Source: Methylobacterium sp. Leaf123 (GTDB lineage Bacteria > Pseudomonadota > Alphaproteobacteria > Rhizobiales > Beijerinckiaceae). Taken from it: a DNA stretch of 64,000 nt. Positions 45,116 through 53,756 of this stretch are shown here, piece by piece (the first letter of the stretch is position 1; every line of letters starts with the position of its first letter). The stretch is from positions 62,001-126,000 of the forward strand of contig NZ_LMNS01000037.1 of NCBI RefSeq assembly GCF_001423405.1. Direction: 5' to 3'. Under the pieces are notes generated by a model, which was not told the origin of the DNA, made no database searches, and saw only the letters and a program-made list of their open reading frames with translations. A program made the position numbers and the translations under genes.

Positions 45116-45413
45116 CGCGCAGCGTTTCAGCCTGCGCACACGCGATGTGGGCGCAGGAAGAACCCTAATGGCAAGCGGGCCGGCCATGCTCCGTCATCGT
45201 CGGCCTGCGTCGTTGCAACGATTCCTACGGGCGGCGGCTGACCCGTTAGCGAACGCCTCGCGTTGAAAGTAGTCTCGACCCGAGCCCATTCGGGACTCTG
45301 ATCGCATGCGGCCCCGTGGTGAGCTTGACGATAGGCTCGGAGACCGGACAATCCCATTCCGGGCCTGACGCCGTAAGCCGAAGGCGGGCGATGCCGCGGG
45401 CGGAGAGTGGATC
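45116..45413. other. Intergenic stretch without a gene
   Basis: This stretch of 298 bases after the SDR gene and before the DUF2490 gene is of mixed composition. Frames on the minus strand (for example 45127-45357) have no family signature. I see no clear hairpin, operator or RNA gene; it presumably holds the promoter of the DUF2490 gene. Confidence 0.45.
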
Positions 45414-46100
45414 GTGATCCGACATACGCGTCTTCTCCTCGCTGCCCTGTGCCTGATCGCGACAGGGGCGCGGACCTCCGCCGAGCCGGTGCAGGACGGT
45501 CAGCTCTGGATCAACACGAGCCTGTTCGGGTCCGTCGGCGATGTGGCCTACTTCGCGGAAGTTCAGCCGCGCATCGGCAACGGCATCTCACAACTCGACC
45601 AGCTCATCCTTCGCCCGGCGGTGGGTTGGAAGGTCAACGACGCGCTCGTGCTCTACCAGGGCTACGCCTATGTCGAAGACCACGGCATGCGTGACATGGT
45701 GCGGATCGAGGACCGCAGCTTTCAGGAGATCAACTGGAAGATCGGAGAGGTCTCGGGCGTGAAGGTCTCGTCCCGCACCCGCTTCGAGCAGCGATGGCAA
45801 TCCACCGGGCGGGATGTGGGGTTCCGGCTGCGCGAGAATGTGCGTTTCGCGGTGCCCCTGCCGCAGGACTGGGGCAGTGTCTCGGCCGTTGGCTGGACGG
45901 AACTCTTCGTGGCCCTGAACGACACGGATTGGGGGGCCCGTGCCGGCTTCGACCGCATCCGGGCCTTCATCGGCCTCGAGCTGCCGATCGGCGGAAAATC
46001 GACGGTCGAGATCGGCTACCTCAATCAGACTGCCCGGACGCAGGCCGGCGGGACCGAGCTGGATCACATCCTCTCGCTGAATCTCTTCGTTCGGTACTGA
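45414..46100 (+). CDS. DUF2490 predicted outer-membrane beta-barrel protein
   Basis: The protein is 228 aa, GTG start. A signal peptide (RLLLAALCLIATGARTSA) is cleaved near residue 23. The mature part matches DUF2490: alternating strands such as DGQLWINTSLFGSV, ALVLYQGYAYVED and RFEQRWQSTGRDVGFRLRENVR, ending in LSLNLFVRY, whose terminal aromatic is typical of outer-membrane barrels. Function is unknown. It converges on ecm with a hairpin between them. Confidence 0.85.
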   Translation: MIRHTRLLLAALCLIATGARTSAEPVQDGQLWINTSLFGSVGDVAYFAEVQPRIGNGISQLDQLILRPAVGWKVNDALVLYQGYAYVEDHGMRDMVRIEDRSFQEINWKIGEVSGVKVSSRTRFEQRWQSTGRDVGFRLRENVRFAVPLPQDWGSVSAVGWTELFVALNDTDWGARAGFDRIRAFIGLELPIGGKSTVEIGYLNQTARTQAGGTELDHILSLNLFVRY

Positions 46101-46124
46101 GGGGCTCTTCGCGCGGCGTTCGAT

Positions 46125-46163
46125 GCCGGGAGTGATGACGATCCGTTCGTCACCGCTCCCGGC
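46125..46163. terminator. Hairpin between convergent DUF2490 gene and ecm
   Basis: GCCGGGAG (46125-46132) pairs with CTCCCGGC (46156-46163). An inner TGACGA/TCGTCA stem is separated by a three-by-three internal loop. It lies between convergent stops and is probably a shared terminator, although there is no long T-run. Confidence 0.5.
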
Positions 46164-46178
46164 TCATCGCGACAGACC

Positions 46179-48245
46179 TCAGAAGACCTGCGCCGCGCCC
46201 TCGTTCCGCTTCGGCGCGCCCGGCACACCGGCTTCCGTATCAGCCCGATCGGCAGCGCGCTTGTCGAGCGCCCGCTCCACCACCTTGGCGAGCCCGACCA
46301 TGATCTTGTCGAGCTCATAGTCCTTCGGCGTGTAGACGGCGGTGACGCCCATATTCTTGAGCACCAGCTCGTCCTCGGTCGAGATGATGCCGCCGACGAC
46401 GACCGGCACGTGATCGAGCCCGGCCTCGCGCAGTTTGGCCTTCACCTCGCGCACCAGCGGCACGTGGCTGCCCGACAACACCGAGAGGCCGATGACGTGG
46501 GCCCCGCGCTCCTTCGCCTTGGCGACGATCTCCGTCGGCGTCTGGCGGATGCCGTCATAGGTCACGTCGAAGCCGACATCGCGGGCGCGCAGCGCGATCT
46601 GCTCGGCGCCGTTGGAATGGCCGTCGAGGCCCGGCTTTCCGACGACGAGGCGCGGCGTCTCGCCGAGCCGTTCGCCGAGATCGGCGATGAGCAGGCGGGC
46701 ATCCTCCGCCGCCCCGGAGGTGACGGTCTGCAGCGTCACGCCCGTGGGCGCGCGGTACTCGCCGAACACCTCGCGCAGGCGCTGGCCCCATTCGCCGGTG
46801 GTCACACCCGCCTTCGCGGCGGCGATGGAGGGCGGCATGATGTTGGCGCCCGAGCGCGCGGCCTGTTCCAGATCGGCGAGCGCCTGACCGACCGCCCGGT
46901 CGTCGCGCTTGGCGCGCCACTCGCGGATGCGGGCCTCGGCCTCCATCTCCACCGTCTCCGAGACGGTGAAGATCGCACCGTCCCCGGCGGTCAGCGGCGA
47001 GGGCTCGCCCTGCTGCCACTTGTTGACGCCGACGACGATCTGCTCGCCCTTCTCGATCGCCGAGATGCGCCGGGCATTGGACTCGACCAGCGCCCGCTTG
47101 AGTTCGCCCGCCTCGACCGCCGTGACCGCGCCGCCGATCTCGGCGATGCGCGTAAGCTCGGCCCGGGTCTGCTCCTTGAGCGCCTCGACGCGCGCCTCGA
47201 TCACCGTCGAGCCGTCGAAGATGTCGTCGTATTCCAGCAGGTCGGTCTCGAAGGCGAGGATCTGCTGCATCCGCATCGACCATTGCTGGTCCCACGGACG
47301 CGGCAGGCCGAGCGCCTCGTTCCAGGCCGGAAGCTGCACCGCGCGGGCGCGGGCGCGCTTGGAAAGCGTCACCGCCAGCATCTCGATCAGGATGCGGTGG
47401 ACGTTGTTCTCGGGCTGCTGCTCCGTCAGTCCGAGCGAGTTGACCTGTACGCCGTAGCGAAAGATCCGCTTCTTGGCATCGGTGATGCCGTAGCGCTCCT
47501 GGGCGATCTCGTCCCACAGCTCGGCGAAGGCGCGCATCTTGCAGATTTCAGTGACGAACCGCATGCCGGCGTTCACGAAGAACGAGATCCGGCTGAAGAC
47601 GTCGGAGAAGCTGGCCTCGTCGAAATCGGGGTCGTCGCGCACCGTGTCGAGCACGGCGATGGCGATGGCCAGCGCGTAGGATAGTTCCTGAACCGGCGTC
47701 GCCCCCGCCTCCTGCAGGTGGTAGGAGCAGACATTCATCGGGTTCCACTTCGGCACGTTCTTGGTCGTGAACAGGATCACGTCCTTGGTGAGCCGAAGCG
47801 ACGGCGCGGGCGGAAACACGTAGGTGCCGCGCGAGAGATATTCCTTGATGATGTCGTTCTGCGTGGTGCCCTGGAGTGCCGCGAGCGGCGCGCCCTGCTC
47901 CTCGGCCACCGCGAGATAGAGCGACAACAGCCACGGCGCCGTGGCGTTGATCGTCATCGAGGTGTTCATCTGCGCCAGCGGGATCTGGTCGAACAGGGCC
48001 CGCATGTCGCCGAGATGTGCGATCGAGACACCGACCTTGCCGACCTCGCCGCGGGCAAGTTCGTGGTCCGGGTCGTAGCCGGTCTGCGTCGGCAGATCGA
48101 AGGCGACCGAGAGGCCGGTCTGACCCTTGGCGAGGTTGCCGCGATAGAGCTTGTTCGACTCCGCCGCCGTGGAATGCCCCGCATAGGTGCGGATGATCCA
48201 CGGCTTATCGCGCTTGACCTCGGCGACGCTCGCTTGCGCGCTCAT
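46179..48245 (-). CDS. ecm: Ethylmalonyl-CoA mutase (Ecm, MeaA)
   Basis: Ecm is the adenosylcobalamin enzyme that converts (2R)-ethylmalonyl-CoA to (2S)-methylsuccinyl-CoA, the step after Ccr in the EMC pathway. The 688-aa chain from an ATG at 48245 starts KRDKPWIIRTYAGHSTAAES, typical of Ecm/MeaA rather than methylmalonyl-CoA mutase, whose large chain has a longer N-terminus. The TIM-barrel part contains FDLPTQTGYDPDH and NTSMTINATA. The C-terminal B12 domain has the base-off signature Asp541-x-His543-x2-Gly546 (GLDGHSNGA), then LSVLSGSH and VGGII. It stands near katA-ccr and meaB. Confidence 0.92.
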   Translation of the reverse strand: MSAQASVAEVKRDKPWIIRTYAGHSTAAESNKLYRGNLAKGQTGLSVAFDLPTQTGYDPDHELARGEVGKVGVSIAHLGDMRALFDQIPLAQMNTSMTINATAPWLLSLYLAVAEEQGAPLAALQGTTQNDIIKEYLSRGTYVFPPAPSLRLTKDVILFTTKNVPKWNPMNVCSYHLQEAGATPVQELSYALAIAIAVLDTVRDDPDFDEASFSDVFSRISFFVNAGMRFVTEICKMRAFAELWDEIAQERYGITDAKKRIFRYGVQVNSLGLTEQQPENNVHRILIEMLAVTLSKRARARAVQLPAWNEALGLPRPWDQQWSMRMQQILAFETDLLEYDDIFDGSTVIEARVEALKEQTRAELTRIAEIGGAVTAVEAGELKRALVESNARRISAIEKGEQIVVGVNKWQQGEPSPLTAGDGAIFTVSETVEMEAEARIREWRAKRDDRAVGQALADLEQAARSGANIMPPSIAAAKAGVTTGEWGQRLREVFGEYRAPTGVTLQTVTSGAAEDARLLIADLGERLGETPRLVVGKPGLDGHSNGAEQIALRARDVGFDVTYDGIRQTPTEIVAKAKERGAHVIGLSVLSGSHVPLVREVKAKLREAGLDHVPVVVGGIISTEDELVLKNMGVTAVYTPKDYELDKIMVGLAKVVERALDKRAADRADTEAGVPGAPKRNEGAAQVF

Positions 48246-48409
48246 CCCACTCGACTCCCTGTCCGATGCGATCGCGCGCCTCGAGGCGCGGCTGTTGGCC
48301 GGCACCGTAGCGAAGCCGCCGCGCCGCGTCATCTGGGAGAAAGGTCGAGGATCGACCGCCCTGCCGTTGGAAAAACTTGAGGAGGCGTGAAGCGGATTTG
48401 GAGATCGCC

Positions 48410-50344
48410 TTACATCGAGAGACCCTCGAAGGGGTTGGCGGCCCAGAGGCAGGCCCGTTCGAGGTCGAGGGCGAAGAGGGTATCCAGACGAGCGCGCTCC
48501 GCCTCGACCACCGGACCTGCGACATGCACCGGCCGGCAGCGGCCGCCCCAACCCGGCGGTACGAAATCGGGATTGTGGAGCGCGTGGTCGGACGCCTCGA
48601 CGAAGAAGGCGCGATCGCCTCCGTCGATATAGCTCTCCGCCGCCAGACCTTCGGCGAACAGGATGTCATGGGCATCGAGCTCGATATGCCAGTAGGTCAC
48701 GTCAACCGCCGGCTCTCGGGTGATGGTAGTCCCGTTGATCAGGCACAGGATCGGCACCAGCACTTCGCCGCCATCGGCCGCCTCGACTAGGACGGGATGA
48801 CCGGGGGAGAGCAGGAGATCGCGCGTCGGGCGAGCACGGCCCTCGCCGTCCCGACCGAAAGCGCCTGAGCGGATGCGGATCGGGGCTTGGTCTGCACTGA
48901 TGGGCTTCTCGGACGAGCCCAGATGGCGATGGCCGATCCAGCGAATGGTGCGCCGCTCGCCGCTCGCGGTGACGGCGACATCGCCGACGCGCAGGGATTC
49001 GACCGGAACTTCGACCGAGACGCCCCCGCGAAGGAGCGCGATCCGGGTGCCGGTGGTGAAGCAGATCGGCGGCCCGGCAAACTCGACGGCCTCGACGTTG
49101 AGCAACCGGTCGGTGGTGCCGCTCAGCCTGTTGACGGCGAGCGTCGCACCCTCCGAGTCCTGCGCGATCGTATAGTCGCCCTCGACTCCGACAAGGCGCA
49201 CCGTGTCGAAGCCGGTGCCGCCGTTGATCGTGTTGCCGTTTCCGTTCGTGAAGAACGTGTCGTCTCCGCTTCCGCCGATCGCTTGGTCGATCCGCGTTTC
49301 AAAGGCGATCCCAATATTGTTGACCAGTGTTCCGTTCGTGCTCGCGCTGCTGAATGTTCCCGGATTTAGGTTGATCGTGCTGTTGGTGGAGAAGCCGGAG
49401 ACATCGAGCGTGTTGTCGGTTCCGCGATTGTAGATCGTCAGAACGGGATCTTGATTGTTCGTAAAGTCGTAAAACTGCCGAGACAGTCCGGAGATGTTCG
49501 TGTTGAAGCCGTAGGTCTGGCCACCGGCAAAGGTGCTGCTCGTTGAGTGGCCGTAGAGGCGCTGCATCGCGGGAATGTCGAGCATCATCGGCGTCTGAGA
49601 GTGAAGTCCGTAAGTCTCTCCCGAATTGACGGTCGTCCAGTTCGTGCCTTTGACTTCGCTCAGCGCATTGAATGGCTGCGTCGTGTCGTCCGGTTTGGCA
49701 TAGGACATGATCGTCCAGAGTTCACTGTCGTAAACGTCCGTCTGACGCTCGAAATCGTCGCCGTTGTATCGACCCCCGTGGCCCAGGCCCAGGGCATGAC
49801 TGACCTCGTGGACCACCGTGGTTAGCGTGCCGGCATGATCCGGGGCAAAACTATTGAAATGTTCAGCCGGCGCACTGACTGCGACAGTGGCTTGTCCGCC
49901 TCGCGTATCCGGAGCGTTCTGTGATGGAATCTCGGTGATGCCAACGCCCGTCAGGGAGGAACCGTTGGCGGGCGAGAAGGTGATCCCGCCGCCGCCATCG
50001 AGATTATCGAAACGCAAGCTGGCGGCTGCGACGTCATCTGTTTGTCGAAACTGGATGTTCGCGATATCGGACCAGAGGGTCAGGGCCGCTTCGTAGGCAG
50101 CCTTCGCCTCATCCGGGAGGTCGAGCGAGAAAGCGTAGTTGACAGTGCCGCCCGGCGTGCCCGCGGCACTCGTTGGAGAACGGACCGCGCCGTTTTCGTC
50201 GTTGTTCCACTTGGAAAGCCAAACCCGGCCAAGATTATCGCCCACGCTCCAAGTTTGGAAGGTGTTCTCAGCGATGGCGCCGTTCTCATCGATCCCGGTC
50301 AGAAACGTCAGCTTTTCCCGTTGACCTGCCGTCAGATCCGCCAT
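48410..50344 (-). CDS. Serralysin-like (M10) metalloprotease with RTX repeats and C-terminal Hint domain
   Basis: The predicted 644-aa multidomain protein has no signal peptide. Residues 60-260 form a metzincin protease with HEVSHALGLGH (179-189, three zinc histidines and catalytic Glu180) and a Met-turn IMSYAK (Met213). Residues 300-385 resemble the serralysin C-terminal part, with RTX-like nonapeptides GGSGDDTFF (357-365) and GGTGFDTVR (375-383). From Cys428 (ICFTTGTRI) a Hint_2 (Hedgehog/intein-type) domain continues to about 585, with a block-B-like His516 in LSPGHPVL. RTX suggests type I secretion, and Hint suggests cleavage before Cys428. No secretion genes are nearby. The 5' half is visibly less GC-rich than its neighbours. 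ATG 50344 is preferred over GTG 50380. Confidence 0.85.
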   Translation of the reverse strand: MADLTAGQREKLTFLTGIDENGAIAENTFQTWSVGDNLGRVWLSKWNNDENGAVRSPTSAAGTPGGTVNYAFSLDLPDEAKAAYEAALTLWSDIANIQFRQTDDVAAASLRFDNLDGGGGITFSPANGSSLTGVGITEIPSQNAPDTRGGQATVAVSAPAEHFNSFAPDHAGTLTTVVHEVSHALGLGHGGRYNGDDFERQTDVYDSELWTIMSYAKPDDTTQPFNALSEVKGTNWTTVNSGETYGLHSQTPMMLDIPAMQRLYGHSTSSTFAGGQTYGFNTNISGLSRQFYDFTNNQDPVLTIYNRGTDNTLDVSGFSTNSTINLNPGTFSSASTNGTLVNNIGIAFETRIDQAIGGSGDDTFFTNGNGNTINGGTGFDTVRLVGVEGDYTIAQDSEGATLAVNRLSGTTDRLLNVEAVEFAGPPICFTTGTRIALLRGGVSVEVPVESLRVGDVAVTASGERRTIRWIGHRHLGSSEKPISADQAPIRIRSGAFGRDGEGRARPTRDLLLSPGHPVLVEAADGGEVLVPILCLINGTTITREPAVDVTYWHIELDAHDILFAEGLAAESYIDGGDRAFFVEASDHALHNPDFVPPGWGGRCRPVHVAGPVVEAERARLDTLFALDLERACLWAANPFEGLSM

Positions 50345-50735
50345 GTCCGCCTGCCCCGTTCTCGACTCTGAAGCGCGCACTCATGCATGCTACCCAGCTT
50401 GTCGAACGAGGCTCGAAAATTGACATCGGCCGTCGGCGCGGATTCTTGCGATTGCGCTGGCTTGAACTGGCGAGCAGGCGCACCGTGTTGCCCGGCGCAG
50501 GGATCTTCGGGCTCAGGCCGCCGCGGGCGACCCCGTCGTCGTCGCGCTGCTCTGACCTCCTTAATTCCGCATCACGACCGAGCGCGTCCTCAACCGTACG
50601 GCGACAGATGCATCGCATCGTTGCAGAATCGAATGGCTCCAAGCTCGGCGTCGCGCGTTGGGGCGGCAACGTTCGCACAGCGTACCGCTGGTTGCGACGC
50701 CCGCCCGCAGAGGCGCAGACAAGGAGAGACCGACG
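50345..50735. other. Divergent promoter region between M10-Hint gene and katA
   Basis: About 390 bases lie between divergent starts, with no gene. A perfect -35-like TTGACA sits at 50420-50425 on the plus strand without a convincing -10. An ACCGTACGG site lies at 50593-50601, and AAGGAGAG before the ATG serves katA. This is where control of the katA-ccr unit should act. Confidence 0.5.
50593..50601. promoter_or_regulatory. ACCGTACGG site upstream of katA
   Basis: This nine-base element contains the perfect 8-bp palindrome CCGTACGG, 135 bases before the katA ATG. The same ACCGTACGG is the core of the 14-bp palindrome in front of the TetR gene (57232-57245). This suggests that the TetR protein binds here too. 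Confidence 0.45.
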
Positions 50736-52208
50736 ATGGCAGACCAGGGCCCGCGCCTGACCACAGCCTTCGGAAACCCGATTTCCGACAACCAGAATTC
50801 GCTCACCGCCGGCTCGCGTGGGCCGGTGTTGATGCAGGACTACCACCTCATCGAGAAGATGGCCCACTTTAACCGGGAGCGGATTCCCGAGCGGGTGGTG
50901 CATGCCAAGGGTTACGGCGCCTACGGTACATTCCGGCTCACCAAAAGCCTGTCCGAGTTCACCCGCGCCAAGGTGCTGACTGAAGTCGGCAAGGACGTGC
51001 CGATTGTGGCGCGCTTCTCCACGGTCGGCGGCGAGTCCGGCTCCGCCGACACTGCCCGCGACCCGCGCGGGTTCGCCCTCAAATTCTATACCGAGGAGGG
51101 CAACTGGGATCTCGTCGGCAACAACACCCCGATCTTCTTCGTGCGCGACGCGATCAAGTTCTCCGACTTCATCCGCACTCAGAAGCGCGACCCGCGCACC
51201 CATCTCAAGCCGCACTGGCGCCGCTGGGATTTCTGGAGCCTGTCGCCGGAGGCGATCCATCAGGTGATGTTCCTGTACTCGGATCGTGGCACGCCGAAAT
51301 CGGCGCGCTTCATGAACGGCTACGGCTCGCACACCTTCTCGCTTTGGAACGACCGGGGCGAGCGCCACTGGGTGAAGTTCCACTTCCACACCAAGCAGGG
51401 CATCCAGAACTTCACCGCCGACGAGGCCGATGAGGTGGCCGGCAAGGATCCGGATTACTCGTCCGCCGACCTCTCCACCGCCATCGAGAAGGGCGACTTC
51501 CCGAAATGGAAGGTCTCGGTGCAGCTCATGCCGGAGCTTGAGGCCGACACCTACCGCATCAACCCGTTCGACCTCACCAAGGTCTGGCCGCACAGCGACT
51601 ATCCGCTGATCGAGATCGGCGAGATGGAGCTGAACCGCAACCCTGAGAACTACTTCGCCGAGATCGAGCAATCGGCTTTCGAGCCCTCGAACGTGGTGCC
51701 CGGCATCGGCTTCTCGCCGGACAAGATGCTGCAGAACCGGGTGCTGTCCTATGCCGACGCCCACCGCTATCGGCTCGGCGTCAACTACCAGCAGATCCCG
51801 GTGAACCAGGCGAAGAACGCTGACGTTCAGACCTATCACCGCGACGGCGCGATGCGCACCGACGGCAATCACGGCGCTCGGGTCGATTACGAGCCGAACT
51901 CCTTCGGCGGTCCGAAGCAGGACCCGTCCTTCAGCGAGCCGCCCTTGCGCATCCAGGGCGATGCCGGACGCTATGGTTGGCCGGGCGATGACGAAGACCT
52001 CTACGGTCAGCCCAAGCTGTTCTGGACCAAGGTGCTCGACGAGGGCGGCCGTCAGCGGCTCGTCGAGAACATCGTCACCTCCATGGGCGACAGCCCGCGC
52101 AACATTCAGGAGCGGATGATCGCCCACTGGTTCAAGGTGCACGAGGATTTCGGGCGCGGCGTTGCCAAGGGCCTCGGCATCGACACCGCACTGGCCGCCG
52201 CCGAATAG
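50736..52208 (+). CDS. katA: Catalase (monofunctional heme catalase)
   Basis: KatA dismutates hydrogen peroxide. The 490-aa clade-3-like catalase has the distal His56 in RVVHAKGYG, Asn in [10 protein letters not shown], and the proximal heme Tyr in [19 protein letters not shown]-binding residues appear likely from the general fold. AAGGAGAG lies just before the ATG. It is followed by ccr on the same strand; a katA-ccr transcription unit is known in M. extorquens from my general knowledge, although a terminator-like hairpin lies between the two here. Confidence 0.96.
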   Translation: MADQGPRLTTAFGNPISDNQNSLTAGSRGPVLMQDYHLIEKMAHFNRERIPERVVHAKGYGAYGTFRLTKSLSEFTRAKVLTEVGKDVPIVARFSTVGGESGSADTARDPRGFALKFYTEEGNWDLVGNNTPIFFVRDAIKFSDFIRTQKRDPRTHLKPHWRRWDFWSLSPEAIHQVMFLYSDRGTPKSARFMNGYGSHTFSLWNDRGERHWVKFHFHTKQGIQNFTADEADEVAGKDPDYSSADLSTAIEKGDFPKWKVSVQLMPELEADTYRINPFDLTKVWPHSDYPLIEIGEMELNRNPENYFAEIEQSAFEPSNVVPGIGFSPDKMLQNRVLSYADAHRYRLGVNYQQIPVNQAKNADVQTYHRDGAMRTDGNHGARVDYEPNSFGGPKQDPSFSEPPLRIQGDAGRYGWPGDDEDLYGQPKLFWTKVLDEGGRQRLVENIVTSMGDSPRNIQERMIAHWFKVHEDFGRGVAKGLGIDTALAAAE

Positions 52209-52232
52209 TCATCTCAACGTTATTTTGAATAC

Positions 52233-52265
52233 AGGGGCATCGGCGTCGGCCGGTGCCTCTTTTTT
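52233..52265 (+). terminator. Rho-independent terminator between katA and ccr
   Basis: GGCATCGG (52236-52243) pairs with CCGGTGCC (52250-52257) with one G-T pair, and AGG/TCT extends the stem to about 11 bp. Six T (52260-52265) follow. It is the best U-tract terminator in the window for the plus strand. It would limit read-through from katA into ccr. Confidence 0.75.
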
Positions 52266-52300
52266 GTGCGGACGAGACAATCCCTTGCCTTTTAGGCCAC

Positions 52301-52330
52301 TTGGAAGGCCGGAAACATCGTGCTTATAGC
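52301..52330 (+). promoter_or_regulatory. Candidate ccr promoter
   Basis: TTGGAA (52301-52306) and TATAGC (52325-52330) are 18 bases apart, each matching four of six consensus positions. They lie after the katA terminator and about 59 bases before the ccr ATG. The assignment is by eye only. Confidence 0.4.
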
Positions 52331-52388
52331 GTCGGCCAAGGTCGCGCGGTTCGTCACGCGCGTGCCAGAATCAACAGGGAGTGCCACG

Positions 52389-53687
52389 ATGGCTGCAAGC
52401 GCAGCGCCGGCCTGGACCGGGCAGACGGCGGAAGCCAAGGACCTTTACGAGCTCGGTGAAATCCCGCCGCTCGGCCACGTGCCTGCCAAGATGTATGCCT
52501 GGGCGATCCGCCGCGAGCGCCACGGGCCGCCGGAGCAATCGCACCAGCTCGAAGTGCTTCCCGTCTGGGAGATCGGCGACGACGAGGTGCTCGTCTACGT
52601 CATGGCCGCGGGCGTGAACTACAACGGCGTCTGGGCCGGCCTCGGCGAGCCGATCTCGCCGTTCGACGTGCACAAGGGCGAGTACCATATCGCCGGTTCG
52701 GACGCGTCGGGCATCGTCTGGAAGGTTGGCGCCAAGGTGAAGCGCTGGAAGGTCGGCGATGAGGTCATCGTCCACTGCAACCAGGATGACGGCGACGACG
52801 AGGAGTGCAACGGCGGCGATCCGATGTTCTCGCCGACCCAGCGGATCTGGGGTTACGAGACCGGCGACGGTTCGTTCGCACAGTTCTGCCGGGTGCAGTC
52901 GCGCCAGCTCATGGCCCGCCCCAAGCACCTGACCTGGGAAGAGGCCGCCTGCTACACGCTGACGCTGGCCACCGCCTACCGCATGCTGTTCGGTCACGCG
53001 CCGCACACCGTGCGTCCGGGCCAGAACGTGCTGATCTGGGGTGCCTCCGGCGGCCTCGGCGTGTTCGGCGTCCAGCTCTGCGCGGCCTCGGGCGCCAACG
53101 CCATTGCTGTGATCTCGGACGAGTCCAAGCGCGACTACGTGATGAGCCTCGGCGCCAAGGGCGTCATCAACCGCAAGGACTACGCGTGCTGGGGCCAGCT
53201 CCCCACGGTCAACAGCCCCGAATACAACACCTGGCTCAAGGAAGCCCGGAAGTTCGGCAAGGCGATCTGGGACATCACCGGCAAGGGTAACGACGTTGAC
53301 ATCGTGTTCGAGCATCCCGGCGAGGCGACCTTCCCGGTCTCCACCTTGGTCGCCAAGCGCGGCGGCATGATCGTGTTCTGCGCCGGCACCACCGGCTTCA
53401 ACATCACCTTCGATGCCCGCTACGTCTGGATGCGCCAGAAGCGTATCCAGGGCTCGCACTTCGCCCACCTCAAGCAGGCCTCGGCCGCCAACCAGTTCGT
53501 GATGGACCGGCGCGTCGATCCCTGCATGAGCGAGGTGTTCCCCTGGGACAAGATTCCGGCGGCGCACACCAAGATGTGGAAGAACCAGCACCCGCCGGGC
53601 AACATGGCGGTGCTCGTGAACTCCACCCGCGCGGGTCTACGCACGGTCGAGGACGTGATCGAGGCCGGTCCGCTCAAGGCAATGTAA
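52389..53687 (+). CDS. ccr: Crotonyl-CoA carboxylase/reductase
   Basis: Ccr reductively carboxylates crotonyl-CoA with CO2 and NADPH to (2S)-ethylmalonyl-CoA, the key step of the EMC pathway. The 432-aa medium-chain reductase starts at ATG 52389; the open frame upstream has no family match. NADPH-binding GASGGLG is at 218-224. VNYNG (76-80) holds the Asn that aligns with a CO2-contacting residue in studied Ccr enzymes, and GSHFAH near residue 360 has a candidate CO2-contacting His; both are inferred by position. AGGGAGTGCC precedes the ATG. A strong terminator follows. Confidence 0.96.
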   Translation: MAASAAPAWTGQTAEAKDLYELGEIPPLGHVPAKMYAWAIRRERHGPPEQSHQLEVLPVWEIGDDEVLVYVMAAGVNYNGVWAGLGEPISPFDVHKGEYHIAGSDASGIVWKVGAKVKRWKVGDEVIVHCNQDDGDDEECNGGDPMFSPTQRIWGYETGDGSFAQFCRVQSRQLMARPKHLTWEEAACYTLTLATAYRMLFGHAPHTVRPGQNVLIWGASGGLGVFGVQLCAASGANAIAVISDESKRDYVMSLGAKGVINRKDYACWGQLPTVNSPEYNTWLKEARKFGKAIWDITGKGNDVDIVFEHPGEATFPVSTLVAKRGGMIVFCAGTTGFNITFDARYVWMRQKRIQGSHFAHLKQASAANQFVMDRRVDPCMSEVFPWDKIPAAHTKMWKNQHPPGNMAVLVNSTRAGLRTVEDVIEAGPLKAM

Positions 53688-53707
53688 GCCCGTCGCACTG
53701 ACGCCAA

Positions 53708-53741
53708 AACGCCCGCGTATCCCCACGGATGCGCGGGCGTT
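53708..53741. terminator. Strong bidirectional terminator after ccr
   Basis: AACGCCCGCG (53708-53717) pairs with CGCGGGCGTT (53732-53741), and inner ATCC/GGAT continues the stem to about 15 bp. TCTTGTTTT follows on the plus strand, and AAAA precedes, giving U on the minus strand. It lies between ccr and the converging methyltransferase gene. Confidence 0.85.
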
Positions 53742-53756
53742 CTTGTTTTCAAGCCC

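Noticed and set aside
46410-47684. 424-residue plus-strand frame opposite ecm
   Set aside because: Ecm on the minus strand has the B12 and mutase motifs; this is its antisense shadow.
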